This document shows, piece after piece, positions 9,769 to 21,359 of a stretch of 58,725 nt of DNA (position 1 is its first letter; each line of letters starts with the position of its first letter). This DNA is from Prochlorococcus sp. AG-670-N10. GTDB lineage: Bacteria > Cyanobacteriota > Cyanobacteriia > PCC-6307 > Cyanobiaceae. The notes under the pieces were generated by a model. That model searched no databases. It saw only the letters and a list, made by a program, of their open reading frames with translations, and was not told the origin of the DNA. The stretch is from contig QCSX01000007.1 of the NCBI GenBank assembly GCA_003209065.1, positions 1 through 58,725 on the forward strand, in the 5' to 3' direction. The translations under genes were made by a program, and so were the position numbers.

Positions 9769-10719
9769 CTAGACTGCTGAACCTCCTACTACTTCAAGTA
9801 TTTCTTGAGTTATAGCAGCTTGTCTTGCTTTGTTATAGGTAAGGTTTAAAGTACTTGCTAATTCTTTAGCATTATCACTCGCATTATTCATAGCTGTCAT
9901 TCTACAGGCAAGTTCTGAAGCGGCAGACTCTTGAAGCGCTCTAAGAATCTGATTCTGTAAGTACAAAGGTAATAAGGAATCCAATAACTGATCAGGACTT
10001 TGTTCAAAAACAATATCAGAAGGCAATTTCTCTGAATCATTCTTTTCTATATTAGATTTTTCAACGAGTAACTTACTATTCTTTGTAGTTAATCTAAAAA
10101 TCTCATCATTTTCCTCAGCAATTCCTTGAGGATCTAATGGCAACAATGTTTGCACAACTGGAGCACAACTTACTAGAGTGATGAATTTGGTATAAATAAT
10201 CTCTACCCTATCTGAGTTTTCTGATAAAAATTCGGCTAAGACATCATTAGTTATCCCTTCAGAATCTATAGCTGTTGGTACTTGTTCTAGCTCTTTGAAT
10301 GTACTTTTTATTACGTATCTATCTTTCCTATTTTGGAAATAACCTATTGCCTTTTTGCCAACTAAAATCAAGTTAGGTTCATAACCTTGTTTGATCAACT
10401 CTGCGTACCTAATTTCTACCTTTTTAATTATGTTCGTATTGTATCCCCCACATAAACCTCTATCTGCAGTTACGCAAACTAAGGAGATTGTTTTTACGTT
10501 CCTTTTGGATAACAAAGGAGAGTCTACAGCTTCAAACTGAACCCTAGATTGAATATTCTCGAGGACACGGGCAAGTTTGTCAGCGAAAGGTCTACTTTTC
10601 AGTACTTGATCTTGTGCTCTCCTCACCTTTGCAGCTGCAACTAATCTCATAGCTTCTGTTATTTTTCTAGTGTTTTTAACAGAAACAATTCGATCTCTGA
10701 TTTCTTTAAGATTTGCCAT
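9769..10719 (-). CDS. atpG: ATP synthase F1 subunit gamma
   Basis: Central rotating shaft of F1 (atpC in cyanobacterial nomenclature). 316 aa. The N-terminal helix is recognised by ANLKEIRDRIVSVKNTRKIT and the C-terminal one by RQAAITQEILEVVGGSAV. The middle region is longer than in E. coli gamma, as expected for the cyanobacterial/plastid insertion; I see no paired redox cysteines of the plant regulatory type in it. Last gene of the minus-strand atp operon, 20 nt after atpA. The ferredoxin cluster follows closely and may be read through from it. Confidence 0.97.
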   Translation of the reverse strand: MANLKEIRDRIVSVKNTRKITEAMRLVAAAKVRRAQDQVLKSRPFADKLARVLENIQSRVQFEAVDSPLLSKRNVKTISLVCVTADRGLCGGYNTNIIKKVEIRYAELIKQGYEPNLILVGKKAIGYFQNRKDRYVIKSTFKELEQVPTAIDSEGITNDVLAEFLSENSDRVEIIYTKFITLVSCAPVVQTLLPLDPQGIAEENDEIFRLTTKNSKLLVEKSNIEKNDSEKLPSDIVFEQSPDQLLDSLLPLYLQNQILRALQESAASELACRMTAMNNASDNAKELASTLNLTYNKARQAAITQEILEVVGGSAV

Positions 10720-10739
10720 GATATCTCCTTAGAATAAAT

Positions 10740-12269
<1,530 letters not shown>

Positions 12270-12288
12270 TTAAGGTTGGATTTTGAAT

Positions 12289-12831
12289 TTACTTGGATAG
12301 TGACAAACCAAGCTTTCTAATTTGAGAGGCAAGACTAGCATCAATTACTTTAGATCCTACACTCGCGACGAAACCCCCAATGAGGGATGGGTCGATTTTA
12401 GTTACAAGTTCTAATTTTTCAGTACCAGCTATATTGATAATTTTTTTGGTAATTAAACCTTTTTGATCATCAGTAAGCTCGACAGCAGAAGTAACAGTTG
12501 CCAAAGCAATATTACTATTTTCTCTGTAAATTTCTAAAAATCTATCGAGAATTGAGGTTACAATTCCAATTCTTTGCCTGTCAGCCAATAGTTTTAAAAA
12601 ATTTAGAAGAGAAGAATTAATCTTTTCTGAAAAAATTTCAATTATGATTTTTTTCTTAGTATCTGTCTCTAAAACTGGAGAAGATAATGTTTTTTCTAGA
12701 TCAGGGGAATCATTTATTAAGGATAGTAGTTGTTTTACCTCCTTAACCATTTCTTCAGTTTGATCGTTTTCGCTAACAACCTGAAGTAATGCTTCTGCGT
12801 ATGGGGTAGTAACGGAATTTAAAAGTGGCAT
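12289..12831 (-). CDS. atpH: ATP synthase F1 subunit delta
   Basis: Peripheral-stalk protein that joins the b/b' dimer to the top of alpha3beta3 (atpD in cyanobacterial nomenclature). 180 aa, mostly helical. The family-typical C-terminal stretch is visible as KIDPSLIGGFVASVGSKVID followed by the last helix. ATG start at 12831, which shares its base with the last base of the b-subunit stop, so translation is likely coupled. Confidence 0.95.
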   Translation of the reverse strand: MPLLNSVTTPYAEALLQVVSENDQTEEMVKEVKQLLSLINDSPDLEKTLSSPVLETDTKKKIIIEIFSEKINSSLLNFLKLLADRQRIGIVTSILDRFLEIYRENSNIALATVTSAVELTDDQKGLITKKIINIAGTEKLELVTKIDPSLIGGFVASVGSKVIDASLASQIRKLGLSLSK

Positions 12832-13343
12832 TAATTCATCTCAATATTATTTATGGATTGAGTTACCAAATTTTCTTGAGTTGTTTGATCAAGTCTATTT
12901 GGTAGAGAATCTAAAGCTTTCTTAATAGCTAATTCAACAGCTTCTTTACGAAGTTGAGAAATCGCTCTTGAGGCTTCTGAACTTTCATCAGAGATTGCAC
13001 TTTGTTTTATTCGTGCCATCTCTTCAATAGCTTTTTTCTCACTTTCCATCCTGATTGATTCAGATCTTTTAAGAGAATCTGCTTTTATTTGACTAGCTTT
13101 TTCTTCTGCTAAAGATAAGTCAGTTTTTGCTTTCTCTAAAGCTTGTGTAGCCTTAAGAAGTCGATCTTCTGCATCTTTTAATTCAAGAAGAATGCCCTCT
13201 CTTCTTTTTTGAAGCATTTTACCTAGAAAGCCTGGTAAAAATTTATAAAGGCCAAAAACAACTACAGCCCAATTAAGAACATTAGTTTCGAATAAATTAA
13301 GATTTAATCCAAAACCTTCTGTAGCTAGAAGAGGTAAATTCAT
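12831..13343 (-). CDS. atpF: ATP synthase Fo subunit b
   Basis: Membrane-anchored stator subunit. 170 aa. One N-terminal transmembrane segment around residues 20-42 ([19 protein letters not shown]) is followed by a long Lys/Glu/Ala-rich coiled coil. The preceding residues ([16 protein letters not shown]) form a short lumenal stretch. Overlaps the b' gene by 4 nt and the delta gene by 1 nt. Cyanobacteria use a b/b' heterodimer, so this pairs with the product of 13340-13801. Confidence 0.95.
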   Translation of the reverse strand: MNLPLLATEGFGLNLNLFETNVLNWAVVVFGLYKFLPGFLGKMLQKRREGILLELKDAEDRLLKATQALEKAKTDLSLAEEKASQIKADSLKRSESIRMESEKKAIEEMARIKQSAISDESSEASRAISQLRKEAVELAIKKALDSLPNRLDQTTQENLVTQSINNIEMN

Positions 13344-13801
13344 TTTTCTAGAATTAATTTATTAACAATAAGTTCGCTTAAGTCATCAGCTTGCTTAAAA
13401 AGCTGGTCACGAGCTGAAGATGTCTGATTTTCTATTTCTAACCTTGCTTTTTCCTTAGAAGCATTTGCTTCATTATTAGCAAGTTCAAGAGCTTCTTTAT
13501 AAAGCTTATCAGATTCACTCTCAGCTTCGCTCACAATCTTTTGAGCTTCAGAGCGAGCGCTTTGAAGCTGACTTAATAAATCAGCTTCTAATTTTTCAAC
13601 TTCTGAAAGTTTATTTTTGGCATCCATAATATTGTTACTTACAAATTTTTCTCTTTTTTCAACCACATTGCCTACTGGCTTAAAAAAAAGAGAATTTAGT
13701 ATGTAAGTAAGAGCGACTACTTGTATTGCCATAAGAGGCAAAGTGGCATTTATATCAAATAAACCACCTTCAGTAGCACCAAAAAAATTAAAGGCCAACA
13801 T
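13340..13801 (-). CDS. atpF2: ATP synthase Fo subunit b'
   Basis: Second stator subunit (atpG in cyanobacterial nomenclature), diverged paralog of b. 153 aa. Short N-terminal segment, then a transmembrane helix at about 19-42 ([20 protein letters not shown]), then an extended charged coiled coil. The ATG is at 13801; the stop overlaps the b start by 4 nt. The order c-b'-b-delta-alpha-gamma is the standard cyanobacterial and red-plastid arrangement. Confidence 0.95.
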   Translation of the reverse strand: MLAFNFFGATEGGLFDINATLPLMAIQVVALTYILNSLFFKPVGNVVEKREKFVSNNIMDAKNKLSEVEKLEADLLSQLQSARSEAQKIVSEAESESDKLYKEALELANNEANASKEKARLEIENQTSSARDQLFKQADDLSELIVNKLILEK

Positions 13802-13869
13802 ATGTTTCAGTTGAAATTAAATAATTATATTTAAATATTGCTAATAAGAATTAAAAGCAAAATTAACTT

Positions 13870-14133
<264 letters not shown>

Positions 14134-14173
14134 TTAATGCTTGTGATAAATCTTTTTGTCTAACACGCTTGGA

Positions 14174-14215
14174 CATTCTTTTTTTTTTTAAGAATGGGTC
14201 TGAATTTTTCAGACC
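14174..14215 (-). promoter_or_regulatory. Two tandem perfect inverted repeats upstream of the c-subunit gene
   Basis: Within the spacer between subunits a and c, two hairpins sit back to back. One has arms GGTCTGAA (14197-14204) and TTCAGACC (14208-14215) with a 3-nt loop. The next has arms CATTCTT (14174-14180) and AAGAATG (14190-14196) around a 9-base A-run in the transcript sense. They abut with no gap. On the transcribed (minus) strand neither is followed by a U-run, so they look like mRNA processing or stability elements rather than terminators. Function is inferred. Confidence 0.65.
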
Positions 14216-14282
14216 TACGCGATTAAATATTTTGCCAGATTACAGGCCCTTTGTAAAAGAGTCTGAATTTATTAAAGAGAAA

Positions 14283-15008
14283 CTAATGATGTTCTTCTAC
14301 GGCTTCTCCTATATAGTAAGCAGCGAGTGTAGCAAAGATTAATGCTTGAATTGCACTTGTGAACAACCCTAGAAACATTACAGGAATGGGTAAAACCAAG
14401 GGAACTAGAAAAACCAAAACACCAACAACAAGTTCATCAGCAAGAATATTTCCAAAAAGCCTAAAGGATAAAGATAAAGGTTTAGTAAAGTCTTCTAGAA
14501 TTTTAAAAGGCAACATTATCGGTGTTGGATGAACATAATATTCAAAATATCTCCAACCCTTATTACTAAGCCCAGCATAGAAATAAGATAGAGAAACTAA
14601 CAATGCCAATGCAATCGTTGTATTAATATCAGCTGTTGGAGCTCCTAATTCTCCACTTGGTAATTTTATTAATCTCCAAGGTATGAGCGCTCCTCCCCAA
14701 TTACTTACAAACACAAATAAAAATAGAGTTCCTATAAAAGGCATCCAATCTCTATATACTTTTTCACCAATTTGAGTTCTTGCAAGATCTCTGATGTAGT
14801 CCCATAAAAATTCAAGTAAATTCTGCAATCCCTTAGGATCATTTTCCATTTTTTTTGTCCCTAAAGAAATGAAAACTAATAAAGCACCTAATAGGATCCA
14901 AGAAGTTAAAAAAACCTGTCCGTGCAGTCTTATATTTCCAATTTGCCAATAAAGATGTTGACCTACTTCTAATGCGGCAAAATTTGTTGGCAAGGAGTTA
15001 AAAAACAT
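14283..15008 (-). CDS. atpB: ATP synthase Fo subunit a
   Basis: Proton-channel subunit next to the c-ring (atpI in cyanobacterial nomenclature). 241 aa, five to six transmembrane helices. The conserved channel segment [20 protein letters not shown] carries the essential arginine (in FRLFGN), and the last helix reads [24 protein letters not shown] start at 15008. A spacer with a perfect 11-bp hairpin separates it from atp1 upstream and a double hairpin from the c gene downstream. Confidence 0.97.
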   Translation of the reverse strand: MFFNSLPTNFAALEVGQHLYWQIGNIRLHGQVFLTSWILLGALLVFISLGTKKMENDPKGLQNLLEFLWDYIRDLARTQIGEKVYRDWMPFIGTLFLFVFVSNWGGALIPWRLIKLPSGELGAPTADINTTIALALLVSLSYFYAGLSNKGWRYFEYYVHPTPIMLPFKILEDFTKPLSLSFRLFGNILADELVVGVLVFLVPLVLPIPVMFLGLFTSAIQALIFATLAAYYIGEAVEEHH

Positions 15009-15027
15009 TTTGATTTGAATAAAAATT

Positions 15028-15054
15028 AATAAATTTTGAAAAGCAAAATTTATT
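15028..15054 (-). promoter_or_regulatory. Perfect 11-bp hairpin in the atp1-atpB spacer
   Basis: Arms AATAAATTTTG (15028-15038) and CAAAATTTATT (15044-15054) are exact reverse complements around a 5-nt loop. It fills most of the 45-nt gap between the atp1 stop and the subunit a start and overlaps the stop codon by one base. No U-run follows in the transcript direction, so it is unlikely to be a strong intrinsic terminator; an intercistronic RNA structure is the likelier reading. Confidence 0.6.
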
Positions 15055-15533
15055 TAAGAACGTGAGAAATAAAATATAAGAGAAGGCTTATAGATAAAAA
15101 AGCCTATCATTGCTGGAAAAATATCTAAGGATCCTAGCTTGCTTGCAAAAAGAAAGAGACAAACTGGAACCAATAGTTGCAATTGAGAAACCCCATTAGA
15201 TTCTTTCCCTATTTTTCCGATGCTTTTAGCAAGCAAACGTAAGTAAAAAATACCGGCAATGGCACCTATAAAAACACTAAAACCAAAAGTATATCCAATT
15301 ATAATTCCTGTTATAGATGCCACTAAAATGGCAACGATAAAAGTAATACCAAAAATTGTTATTTGCAATTTAGTGTATTCATCATTTTTTAAAAATAATT
15401 TTTGAAATTGACTTGCAAAAACAAATTTAATTTTATTAATGAAAGAATTACCCAGGGTAGGGGAATCATTAACATTCTTACCAGGAAGATGCTCAACAAT
15501 TTTTTTTCTATTTGAGTCCACAGATGTGAACAT
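15054..15533 (-). CDS. atp1: ATP synthase protein I (Atp1)
   Basis: First gene of the large atp operon. 159 aa, with a hydrophilic N-terminal 50 residues and then about four transmembrane segments: LQITIFGITFIVAILVASI, then FGFSVFIGAIAGIFYLRLLA, then LLVPVCLFLFASKLG, then a last one before the C terminus. AtpI-family proteins are thought to help assemble the c-ring and are not part of the mature enzyme. The sequence is poorly conserved, so the call rests on position (directly upstream of subunit a) and topology. Confidence 0.82.
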   Translation of the reverse strand: MFTSVDSNRKKIVEHLPGKNVNDSPTLGNSFINKIKFVFASQFQKLFLKNDEYTKLQITIFGITFIVAILVASITGIIIGYTFGFSVFIGAIAGIFYLRLLAKSIGKIGKESNGVSQLQLLVPVCLFLFASKLGSLDIFPAMIGFFIYKPSLIFYFSRS

Positions 15534-15800
15534 AATTCAGAAAACCCCCTCTATACAGATTTAAGTAAGTATATAAACCCACGGAATCTATCATAGGGAG
15601 GGGCCTTTTAGCTAGGAATATTTTGTTTAAAGTCCTAATTCTTAAGATTTGTGATATTTGATTTATATGTTTTTGAAAAACTAAAAATAAATTTAGTTTT
15701 ATTAATCAAAATCTAAAAACTCAAATCCACTCAAAAAGGAGCATAAAGACTTGGCAAAGTTGTGATTTAACGTCTCAATAGTATATCTACAAACTTTAAA
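15534..15800. promoter_or_regulatory. Divergent promoter region between atp1 and ftsW, with two inverted repeats
   Basis: 267-nt spacer that must hold the promoters of the large atp operon (minus) and of ftsW (plus). Two structures are visible. A G/C-rich pair, CCCCTC at 15546-15551 and GAGGGG at 15598-15603, lies in the probable 5' leader of atp1 and stands out in such AT-rich DNA. A perfect 9-bp hairpin, AAAACTAAA (15677-15685) with TTTAGTTTT (15692-15700), lies near the centre. I see no convincing small ORF. Exact promoter boxes cannot be assigned with confidence. Confidence 0.5.
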
Positions 15801-17030
15801 TTGGAGATAAGTAAATCAGCTACAAAATATAAGAGTGATTTTAAAAGAAATAGAACTTTTGATTCCATAAACAACTCCAACTATTTAAGGGATAATTTCT
15901 TACCTATACCTTGGAAAATTTGGCCTTATGAAGGAAAACTTCTACTTATTTTGATTGGTATTTGGTCTGTTTTAGGTTTGCTTATTCTTGGTTCTGCTAG
16001 TTGGTGGGTGGCTAGCAAGGAAATGGGGGATTGGGCTTATTATTTAAAAAGACAAATTATTTGGTGTATTCCTGGATTAACTTTTTTTTATTTTGTTTTA
16101 AATACAAATATTAGAGATCTTTTAAAAATTTCAAAAATTATTTTTTACTTCTTAATTTTCTTGATAATTTTAACAATATTCTTTGGCAGTACAGTTAACG
16201 GTTCTTCAAGATGGTTAATTCTAGGTCCTCTACAAATTCAACCGTCTGAATTAATTAAACCTTTTTCAATTTTGGAAGCAGCCAACTTATTTGCACATTG
16301 GAATTTAGTTAAAAATAATAGAAAAATTATTTCATTAAGCACCTTTGGGTTCTTAATTTTACTAATAATGAAGCAGCCAAATTTAAGTACCGCAGGTTTA
16401 ACAGGAATTCTTTTTTGGGTGATGGGTTTATGTGGGGGAGTAAAATTCAGTTCACTCTTATCAGTAGCTTCATTAGGAGTTTTAAGTGGTTGTATTAGTA
16501 TTTTGAGTAATGAGTATCAAAAGCTAAGAGTCATATCATTCATAGATCCTTGGAAAGATGCAGAAGGCAATGGCTATCAATTAATTCAGAGTTTACTAGC
16601 GATAGGTTCAGGAGGATTATTTGGACAAGGATTTGGCCTCTCTACACAAAAATTACAATATTTACCAATTCAAAGCACAGATTTCATTTTTGCTATTTTT
16701 GCAGAAGAATTTGGTTTATTAGGATCAACATTATTGTTGGGTTTTTTAGTTCTTTTTTCTTATGTAAGCTTAAGAATCGCAATAAAGTGTAGGAATAATT
16801 ATACAAAGTTAGTTGCTATTGGATGCGTAACTTTACTTATAGGTCAATCTATTATGCATATAGCTGTGGCAACAGGAACAATGCCCACAACTGGGTTACC
16901 ATTACCTTTTGTAAGTTACGGAGGAAATTCCTTATTATCCTCATTTTTTGTGATCGGAATGTTGTTAAGGTGTTCATTGGAATCAACTGGTTATATAGGC
17001 ATGATTAGTGCGCGAAAGTCTCTTCATTAG
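15801..17030 (+). CDS. ftsW: Cell division protein FtsW (SEDS glycosyltransferase)
   Basis: Peptidoglycan polymerase of the divisome. 409 aa with about ten transmembrane helices. Family marks include LGPLQIQPSELIKPFSILEA, then FIDPWKDAEGNGYQLIQSLL and SYGGNSLLSSFFVIGMLL near the end. The start is TTG at 15801; the next in-frame ATG is about 70 codons later, inside the first membrane region, so TTG is preferred. RodA is the related alternative; the N-terminal 35-residue basic extension and overall sequence favour FtsW. ccdA and ccsB follow on the same strand. Confidence 0.88.
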   Translation: MEISKSATKYKSDFKRNRTFDSINNSNYLRDNFLPIPWKIWPYEGKLLLILIGIWSVLGLLILGSASWWVASKEMGDWAYYLKRQIIWCIPGLTFFYFVLNTNIRDLLKISKIIFYFLIFLIILTIFFGSTVNGSSRWLILGPLQIQPSELIKPFSILEAANLFAHWNLVKNNRKIISLSTFGFLILLIMKQPNLSTAGLTGILFWVMGLCGGVKFSSLLSVASLGVLSGCISILSNEYQKLRVISFIDPWKDAEGNGYQLIQSLLAIGSGGLFGQGFGLSTQKLQYLPIQSTDFIFAIFAEEFGLLGSTLLLGFLVLFSYVSLRIAIKCRNNYTKLVAIGCVTLLIGQSIMHIAVATGTMPTTGLPLPFVSYGGNSLLSSFFVIGMLLRCSLESTGYIGMISARKSLH

Positions 17031-17113
17031 TTAGAATTTAGAAGATTTAGATTCCTGTTATCGCCTCAATTAATTTATTTATTTCAGAATTAGCTCAAAA
17101 GGGTAATTTACTA

Positions 17114-17770
17114 ATGGAGCAAGGCCTTAATAATCCAGGCCCACTTACCATATTTTTAGTTTTTACTGCTGGCCTTTTAACAAGTCTTGGTCCATGTTCT
17201 TTATCTTTACTACCAATCACAATTGCTTATGTGGGTGGAACTAAGAATAATAAGTTTAAACTTATTAGTTTTTCTGGAGGGGTAATTTTTTCCCTTATTA
17301 CATTGGGTGCCTTGAGCGGATTCTTAGGAAAAATATATGGACAATTGCCCTCTTACTACGCATCATTAGTAGCTTTAATAGCAATTATTATGGGCTTAAA
17401 CTTATTAGGAATTTTAAAATTCCAATTACCTAATGGCCCCGATTTGCAATTTATGGAAGATAAGGTGCCTTCTATAATTACTCCTTTTGTAATAGGTGGA
17501 GCTTTTGGTCTTGCCTCTTCACCTTGTATTACTCCAGTACTGGCTACACTCTTAGCATGGGTATCACAAGCAAAAAACCCTGCAATTTCAATAATTTTTT
17601 TATTCTTCTTTGGCCTTGGTCAAGTAACACCATTAATCCTTGCAGGAGCGACAACTGAAAATTTAAAGCAGTTTCTAGAACTTAGAAAATATAGTCAAAT
17701 AATTCCTACTTTAAGTGGGGTATTTTTAGTTTCGCTAGGGATTCTAAATTTAATTTCAAATTGGATCTAA
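17114..17770 (+). CDS. ccdA: Cytochrome c biogenesis protein CcdA
   Basis: Polytopic thiol-disulfide transporter that carries reducing equivalents from cytoplasmic thioredoxin across the thylakoid/plasma membrane to keep apocytochrome c cysteines reduced (System II). 218 aa, six transmembrane helices, the short CcdA form without DsbD periplasmic domains. The redox-active cysteines are in LGPCSLSLLPIT and ASSPCITPVL. The stop is immediately followed by the ccsB ATG at 17771, consistent with a ccdA-ccsB operon for making c-type cytochromes. Confidence 0.94.
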   Translation: MEQGLNNPGPLTIFLVFTAGLLTSLGPCSLSLLPITIAYVGGTKNNKFKLISFSGGVIFSLITLGALSGFLGKIYGQLPSYYASLVALIAIIMGLNLLGILKFQLPNGPDLQFMEDKVPSIITPFVIGGAFGLASSPCITPVLATLLAWVSQAKNPAISIIFLFFFGLGQVTPLILAGATTENLKQFLELRKYSQIIPTLSGVFLVSLGILNLISNWI

Positions 17771-19057
17771 ATGGTTATTTTTAAGAAATTTATTCTAAAG
17801 ATATCAAGTTTAAGATTTGCAATACTATTAATAATTTTCATTGCTATTTCAAGTGGAGTTGGAACGTTTATACCTCAAGGAAATGATCAACAAGAGTATA
17901 TAGATTTCTACAACGAAACGCCAATATTAGGATTTATTAATGGGTCCCAAGTTATAAGACTCCAATTAGATCATATTTATACAAGTAATTGGTTTTTATT
18001 TTCATTAATACTACTTTGTATTTCTCTCGCAGCCTGCAGCTTTAGGAGGCAAATACCGTCTTTAAAAGCAGCATTAAAATGGACTGACTATAAAGATGAA
18101 AAAAAATTCTACAAACTCGAATTAATAACTAATTATGAAATAATCCAAGATACAGATCACATTTTAAAAGCTGATTCTTTACTTAGAAAAAAAGGTTGGA
18201 ACATTTCCAAATTTGAAAATCGCTTATCGGCAAGAAAAGGCTTAGTGGGAAAACTTGGACCTATAATTGTACATATAGGGTTAATTATTTTACTGATCGG
18301 TTCTGCATACGGAAATTTCAGTAGCCAATCTAAAGAACAATATTTGAGATTAGGAGAAAGTTTAGATTTAATAAATGAGAGTACAAATTCAAAAGTGAAA
18401 ATAAAATTAAAAAACTTTTTTATTGAACGTGAAAGTGATGGAAAACCAAAGCAATTTATTTCAAATTTAGAATTTTTTTCGAAACAACAAAATTTGAATG
18501 AAATAAAAACAACTCAAGTGAATCAACCTATCAGATTCAAAGGTTTAACTATTTATCAAGCGGATTGGTCTGTTTCAAATATTGTTTTGGAAATTGACAG
18601 TGTTCTTTACCAACTCCAACTAAAGCCTATTCCTGAGATAGGAGATCAAATATGGGGGCTTTTAATTGAATTGGGTAGAGAAAATAAAAAAAATTATCTT
18701 TTAACTATAGATAATGAAAATGGTCCACTTAAAGTCTCAAATATTGAAGATTTTTCTGAAAATTTTGTTTATTTAAATAATAATCCATTAGAAATTAATT
18801 CTTCAAAACTATCTTTAAAAAAAATAATTCCTAGTAGTGGTTTGATTATTAAAAATGATCCTTCAATTCCTTTTATTTATTTATCCTTTACTTTAATAAT
18901 TGTGGGAACAATCTTAAGTCTTATTCCCACAAACCAAATATGGATCTTGTTTAATGAGAATACAAATAGATTATTTATTGGTGGTTTAAGTAATAGAAAT
19001 CTTTTAGGTTTTAAGAAGGAATTTCTAAAATTATCAGATGTGATCAAGAATAATTAA
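17771..19057 (+). CDS. ccsB: Cytochrome c biogenesis protein CcsB (ResB/Ccs1)
   Basis: Part of the System II heme lyase together with CcsA, which is not in this window. 428 aa. Three N-terminal transmembrane helices: [55 protein letters not shown] large lumenal domain follows, and a last helix near residue 370 ([19 protein letters not shown]). ATG at 17771 directly after the ccdA stop. Its TAA shares the TTAA palindrome with the stop of convergent queF. Confidence 0.94.
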   Translation: MVIFKKFILKISSLRFAILLIIFIAISSGVGTFIPQGNDQQEYIDFYNETPILGFINGSQVIRLQLDHIYTSNWFLFSLILLCISLAACSFRRQIPSLKAALKWTDYKDEKKFYKLELITNYEIIQDTDHILKADSLLRKKGWNISKFENRLSARKGLVGKLGPIIVHIGLIILLIGSAYGNFSSQSKEQYLRLGESLDLINESTNSKVKIKLKNFFIERESDGKPKQFISNLEFFSKQQNLNEIKTTQVNQPIRFKGLTIYQADWSVSNIVLEIDSVLYQLQLKPIPEIGDQIWGLLIELGRENKKNYLLTIDNENGPLKVSNIEDFSENFVYLNNNPLEINSSKLSLKKIIPSSGLIIKNDPSIPFIYLSFTLIIVGTILSLIPTNQIWILFNENTNRLFIGGLSNRNLLGFKKEFLKLSDVIKNN

Positions 19058-19464
19058 TTTCTTTTCTGTCCACTATAAATATCTAATTTCATAGAAACAT
19101 TTCCTCTAGGATTAAAATCAGCTTTTAAATGAATCCAGTGTGGTAATGCTGCTTTTAAAAGATCATCCATAATTCTATTTACCACTTCTTCATGTGATAT
19201 TTTGAGATCTCTAAATTTATTAATATAAAGTTTTAAGGATTTCAACTCATATACTTTCTTATTAGGCTGATAGTGGATATTTAATTTTGCAAAATCTGGA
19301 TAACCCGAAAATGGGCATTTACAAGTAAATTCAGGTAATTCAATTGAAATTTCATAAGTTCTTTTCTTATTAGGATTTTCGAAACAAATTATATTTGATT
19401 CTTCTATTATTCTTTCTCCGTATAAAGGCTTGTTAGTCGAATCATGTAAATTAGCTGTACTCAT
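19054..19464 (-). CDS. queF: NADPH-dependent 7-cyano-7-deazaguanine reductase
   Basis: Reduces the nitrile preQ0 to preQ1 in queuosine biosynthesis. 136 aa, the short unimodular (B. subtilis-like) form. The catalytic cysteine is Cys50 in [12 protein letters not shown], followed by the QueF signature [17 protein letters not shown]-terminal glutamate/His set ([15 protein letters not shown]) completes the fold. ATG at 19464. Convergent with ccsB and overlapping it by 4 nt through TTAA. Confidence 0.95.
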   Translation of the reverse strand: MSTANLHDSTNKPLYGERIIEESNIICFENPNKKRTYEISIELPEFTCKCPFSGYPDFAKLNIHYQPNKKVYELKSLKLYINKFRDLKISHEEVVNRIMDDLLKAALPHWIHLKADFNPRGNVSMKLDIYSGQKRN

Positions 19465-19620
19465 TTTTCATTCAAAAATACCTTTACTAAAACTATATAA
19501 AAAGCTAATAATTCGCAAAAAATTAAAATAAACTTAAGTATTACAAATCAATAAGTCAAAGGATATAAAAATTAGTTTTGTATCAATTATAACAATCCTA
19601 GTATCATTAAAAGGGTTTAT

Positions 19621-19890
19621 ATGTATTTAGTTTCAAAAAAACTTATGGACATCTGCTTGTTAAATATAGACAATAATTCAAATAAATCCCTAAACCCAAC
19701 TAGTGTTTTCGGAATGTTATGGCTCCAGACGCATTTTGAAGATACTCAATGGGAGGCATTATCAAATAATCAAGTAATAATTTCAAAAGAAAACTCTAAG
19801 TTACTAGTTAAGGATGCAATTAGCGCTGGTCTTGAGATTAAATCATTTTCTGGAGTTTCAATGCTAGATGTTTTTCAAAAAAAGAATTAA
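19621..19890 (+). CDS. Hypothetical protein directly upstream of PII
   Basis: 89-aa soluble protein starting MYLVSKKLMDICLLNIDNNS, with a WLQTHFEDTQWEALSNNQV core and no membrane segment or known motif. ATG at 19621, stop 24 nt before the glnB ATG on the same strand, so probably in the same transcript. It looks like a picocyanobacterial conserved small protein, but I do not recognise a family name. Position makes a role linked to PII worth testing; nothing in the sequence proves it. Confidence 0.7.
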   Translation: MYLVSKKLMDICLLNIDNNSNKSLNPTSVFGMLWLQTHFEDTQWEALSNNQVIISKENSKLLVKDAISAGLEIKSFSGVSMLDVFQKKN

Positions 19891-20253
<363 letters not shown>

Positions 20254-21066
20254 TTAAAGAGTTTCTTGTACTAAATTTTCTATAAAATTAATATCAATTT
20301 TTGGATTAGATATCCTAAACTTAGACATCCATGCTAAATATTCATGATTTCCTGCAGGTCCAACTAAAGGAGAAGCTACAAGACCTTGAATATTCCATTG
20401 CAATTGATTTGCTGCATTAATAACTGACTCAATAGCCTCAATATGATATTCAGCCTTTCTTACAACGCCCCCTTTACTTACTCGATCTTTTCCTACTTCA
20501 AATTGAGGTTTAATAAGAAATATTCCCTCTATAAAATCTCCTGATAATAAATTATTAATAGGTTGTAAAACTAACTTTAATGAAATAAAAGATAAATCCG
20601 CTACAACAAAATTTGGTAATAAACTTTCTTCAGAATAGATATCTAAAGGCTTTAAATTTCTAATATTTGATCTTTCAAAGAGTTTCACTTTTGGATTTTT
20701 CCTAATTTTCCAAGCCGTTTGACCATAACCTACATCTATCCCATAAACCATTCTCGCCCCTTGTTGCAACAAGCAATCAGTAAATCCTCCAGTAGAAATT
20801 CCTGCATCTATACAAACCCTATCTTTAACATTAATCTTTAATTTTTTAAAAGCCTCCAGTAATTTTTCTCCTCCTCTCGATACAAATTGAGGTTCCGATT
20901 CAATAATAAATTCAGTTCCTATTAAAACTTGTTGACCAGGTTTATCGAAAATCTTACCATTGATATCTTTAACCTTTCCTGCAAGAATTAGCCCCTGTGC
21001 TTTCTGACGAGTCTCGCATAAACCTTTGTAAATAAGATAAAGATCTAGCCTACTTTTTTTAATCAT
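20254..21066 (-). CDS. tlyA: TlyA-family rRNA 2'-O-methyltransferase
   Basis: 270-aa protein with an N-terminal S4 RNA-binding domain (RLDLYLIYKGLCETRQKAQG, residues about 5-60) and a Rossmann FtsJ-like methyltransferase domain with the SAM motif DAGISTGGFTDCLLQ. Homologs methylate ribose in 16S and/or 23S rRNA; the hemolysin name is historical. ATG at 21066. Which rRNA position is modified here cannot be read from sequence. Convergent and contiguous with glnB. Confidence 0.92.
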   Translation of the reverse strand: MIKKSRLDLYLIYKGLCETRQKAQGLILAGKVKDINGKIFDKPGQQVLIGTEFIIESEPQFVSRGGEKLLEAFKKLKINVKDRVCIDAGISTGGFTDCLLQQGARMVYGIDVGYGQTAWKIRKNPKVKLFERSNIRNLKPLDIYSEESLLPNFVVADLSFISLKLVLQPINNLLSGDFIEGIFLIKPQFEVGKDRVSKGGVVRKAEYHIEAIESVINAANQLQWNIQGLVASPLVGPAGNHEYLAWMSKFRISNPKIDINFIENLVQETL

Positions 21067-21359
21067 TGATTCTAAAAAGGTAACTTTAAAAAATAATTAC
21101 TGGCTATTTTCAAATTATATTTTTGAAACATAATACTAATTTAAAATTTTATTAAAAACAAAATACCTAATATTAATAAAGATAATCCAATCGCTAGATT
21201 TAGACATTTTTCAAAATGAATTGATATTTACAAATCCAAAAGCTTTTATTTATTACAATAATACTTATACAAATATGTTCAATGGCAAGTAGAACTTTTA
21301 CGTATAGAGCAATTATGAGATTTTAGTTATAAAGTTTAAATTGAAGATGTTTAAAAATT
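21067..21359. other. Divergent intergenic region tlyA-purB, no gene found
   Basis: 293 nt of very AT-rich sequence that must carry the promoters of tlyA (minus) and purB (plus). I read both strands for small ORFs: a 14-codon plus-strand frame from an ATG at about 21281, and a 28-codon hydrophobic minus-strand frame at 21141-21227 that lacks a usual start codon. Neither is convincing. No strong hairpin or tRNA-like structure was seen. Confidence 0.5.

Noticed and set aside
19580..19593. GTATCAATTATAAC before the orphan/glnB, close to the NtcA box GTA-N8-TAC
   Set aside because: The right half-site has a mismatch, and the nearest TAN3T -10-like element (19599-19604) begins only 5 nt after it, instead of about 22 nt for an NtcA-activated promoter.
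21141..21227. 28-codon hydrophobic minus-strand frame (CLNLAIGLSLLILGILFLIKF) resembling a small photosynthetic subunit
   Set aside because: No ATG, GTG or TTG lies between the upstream stop and the hydrophobic part; AT-rich DNA gives such frames by chance.
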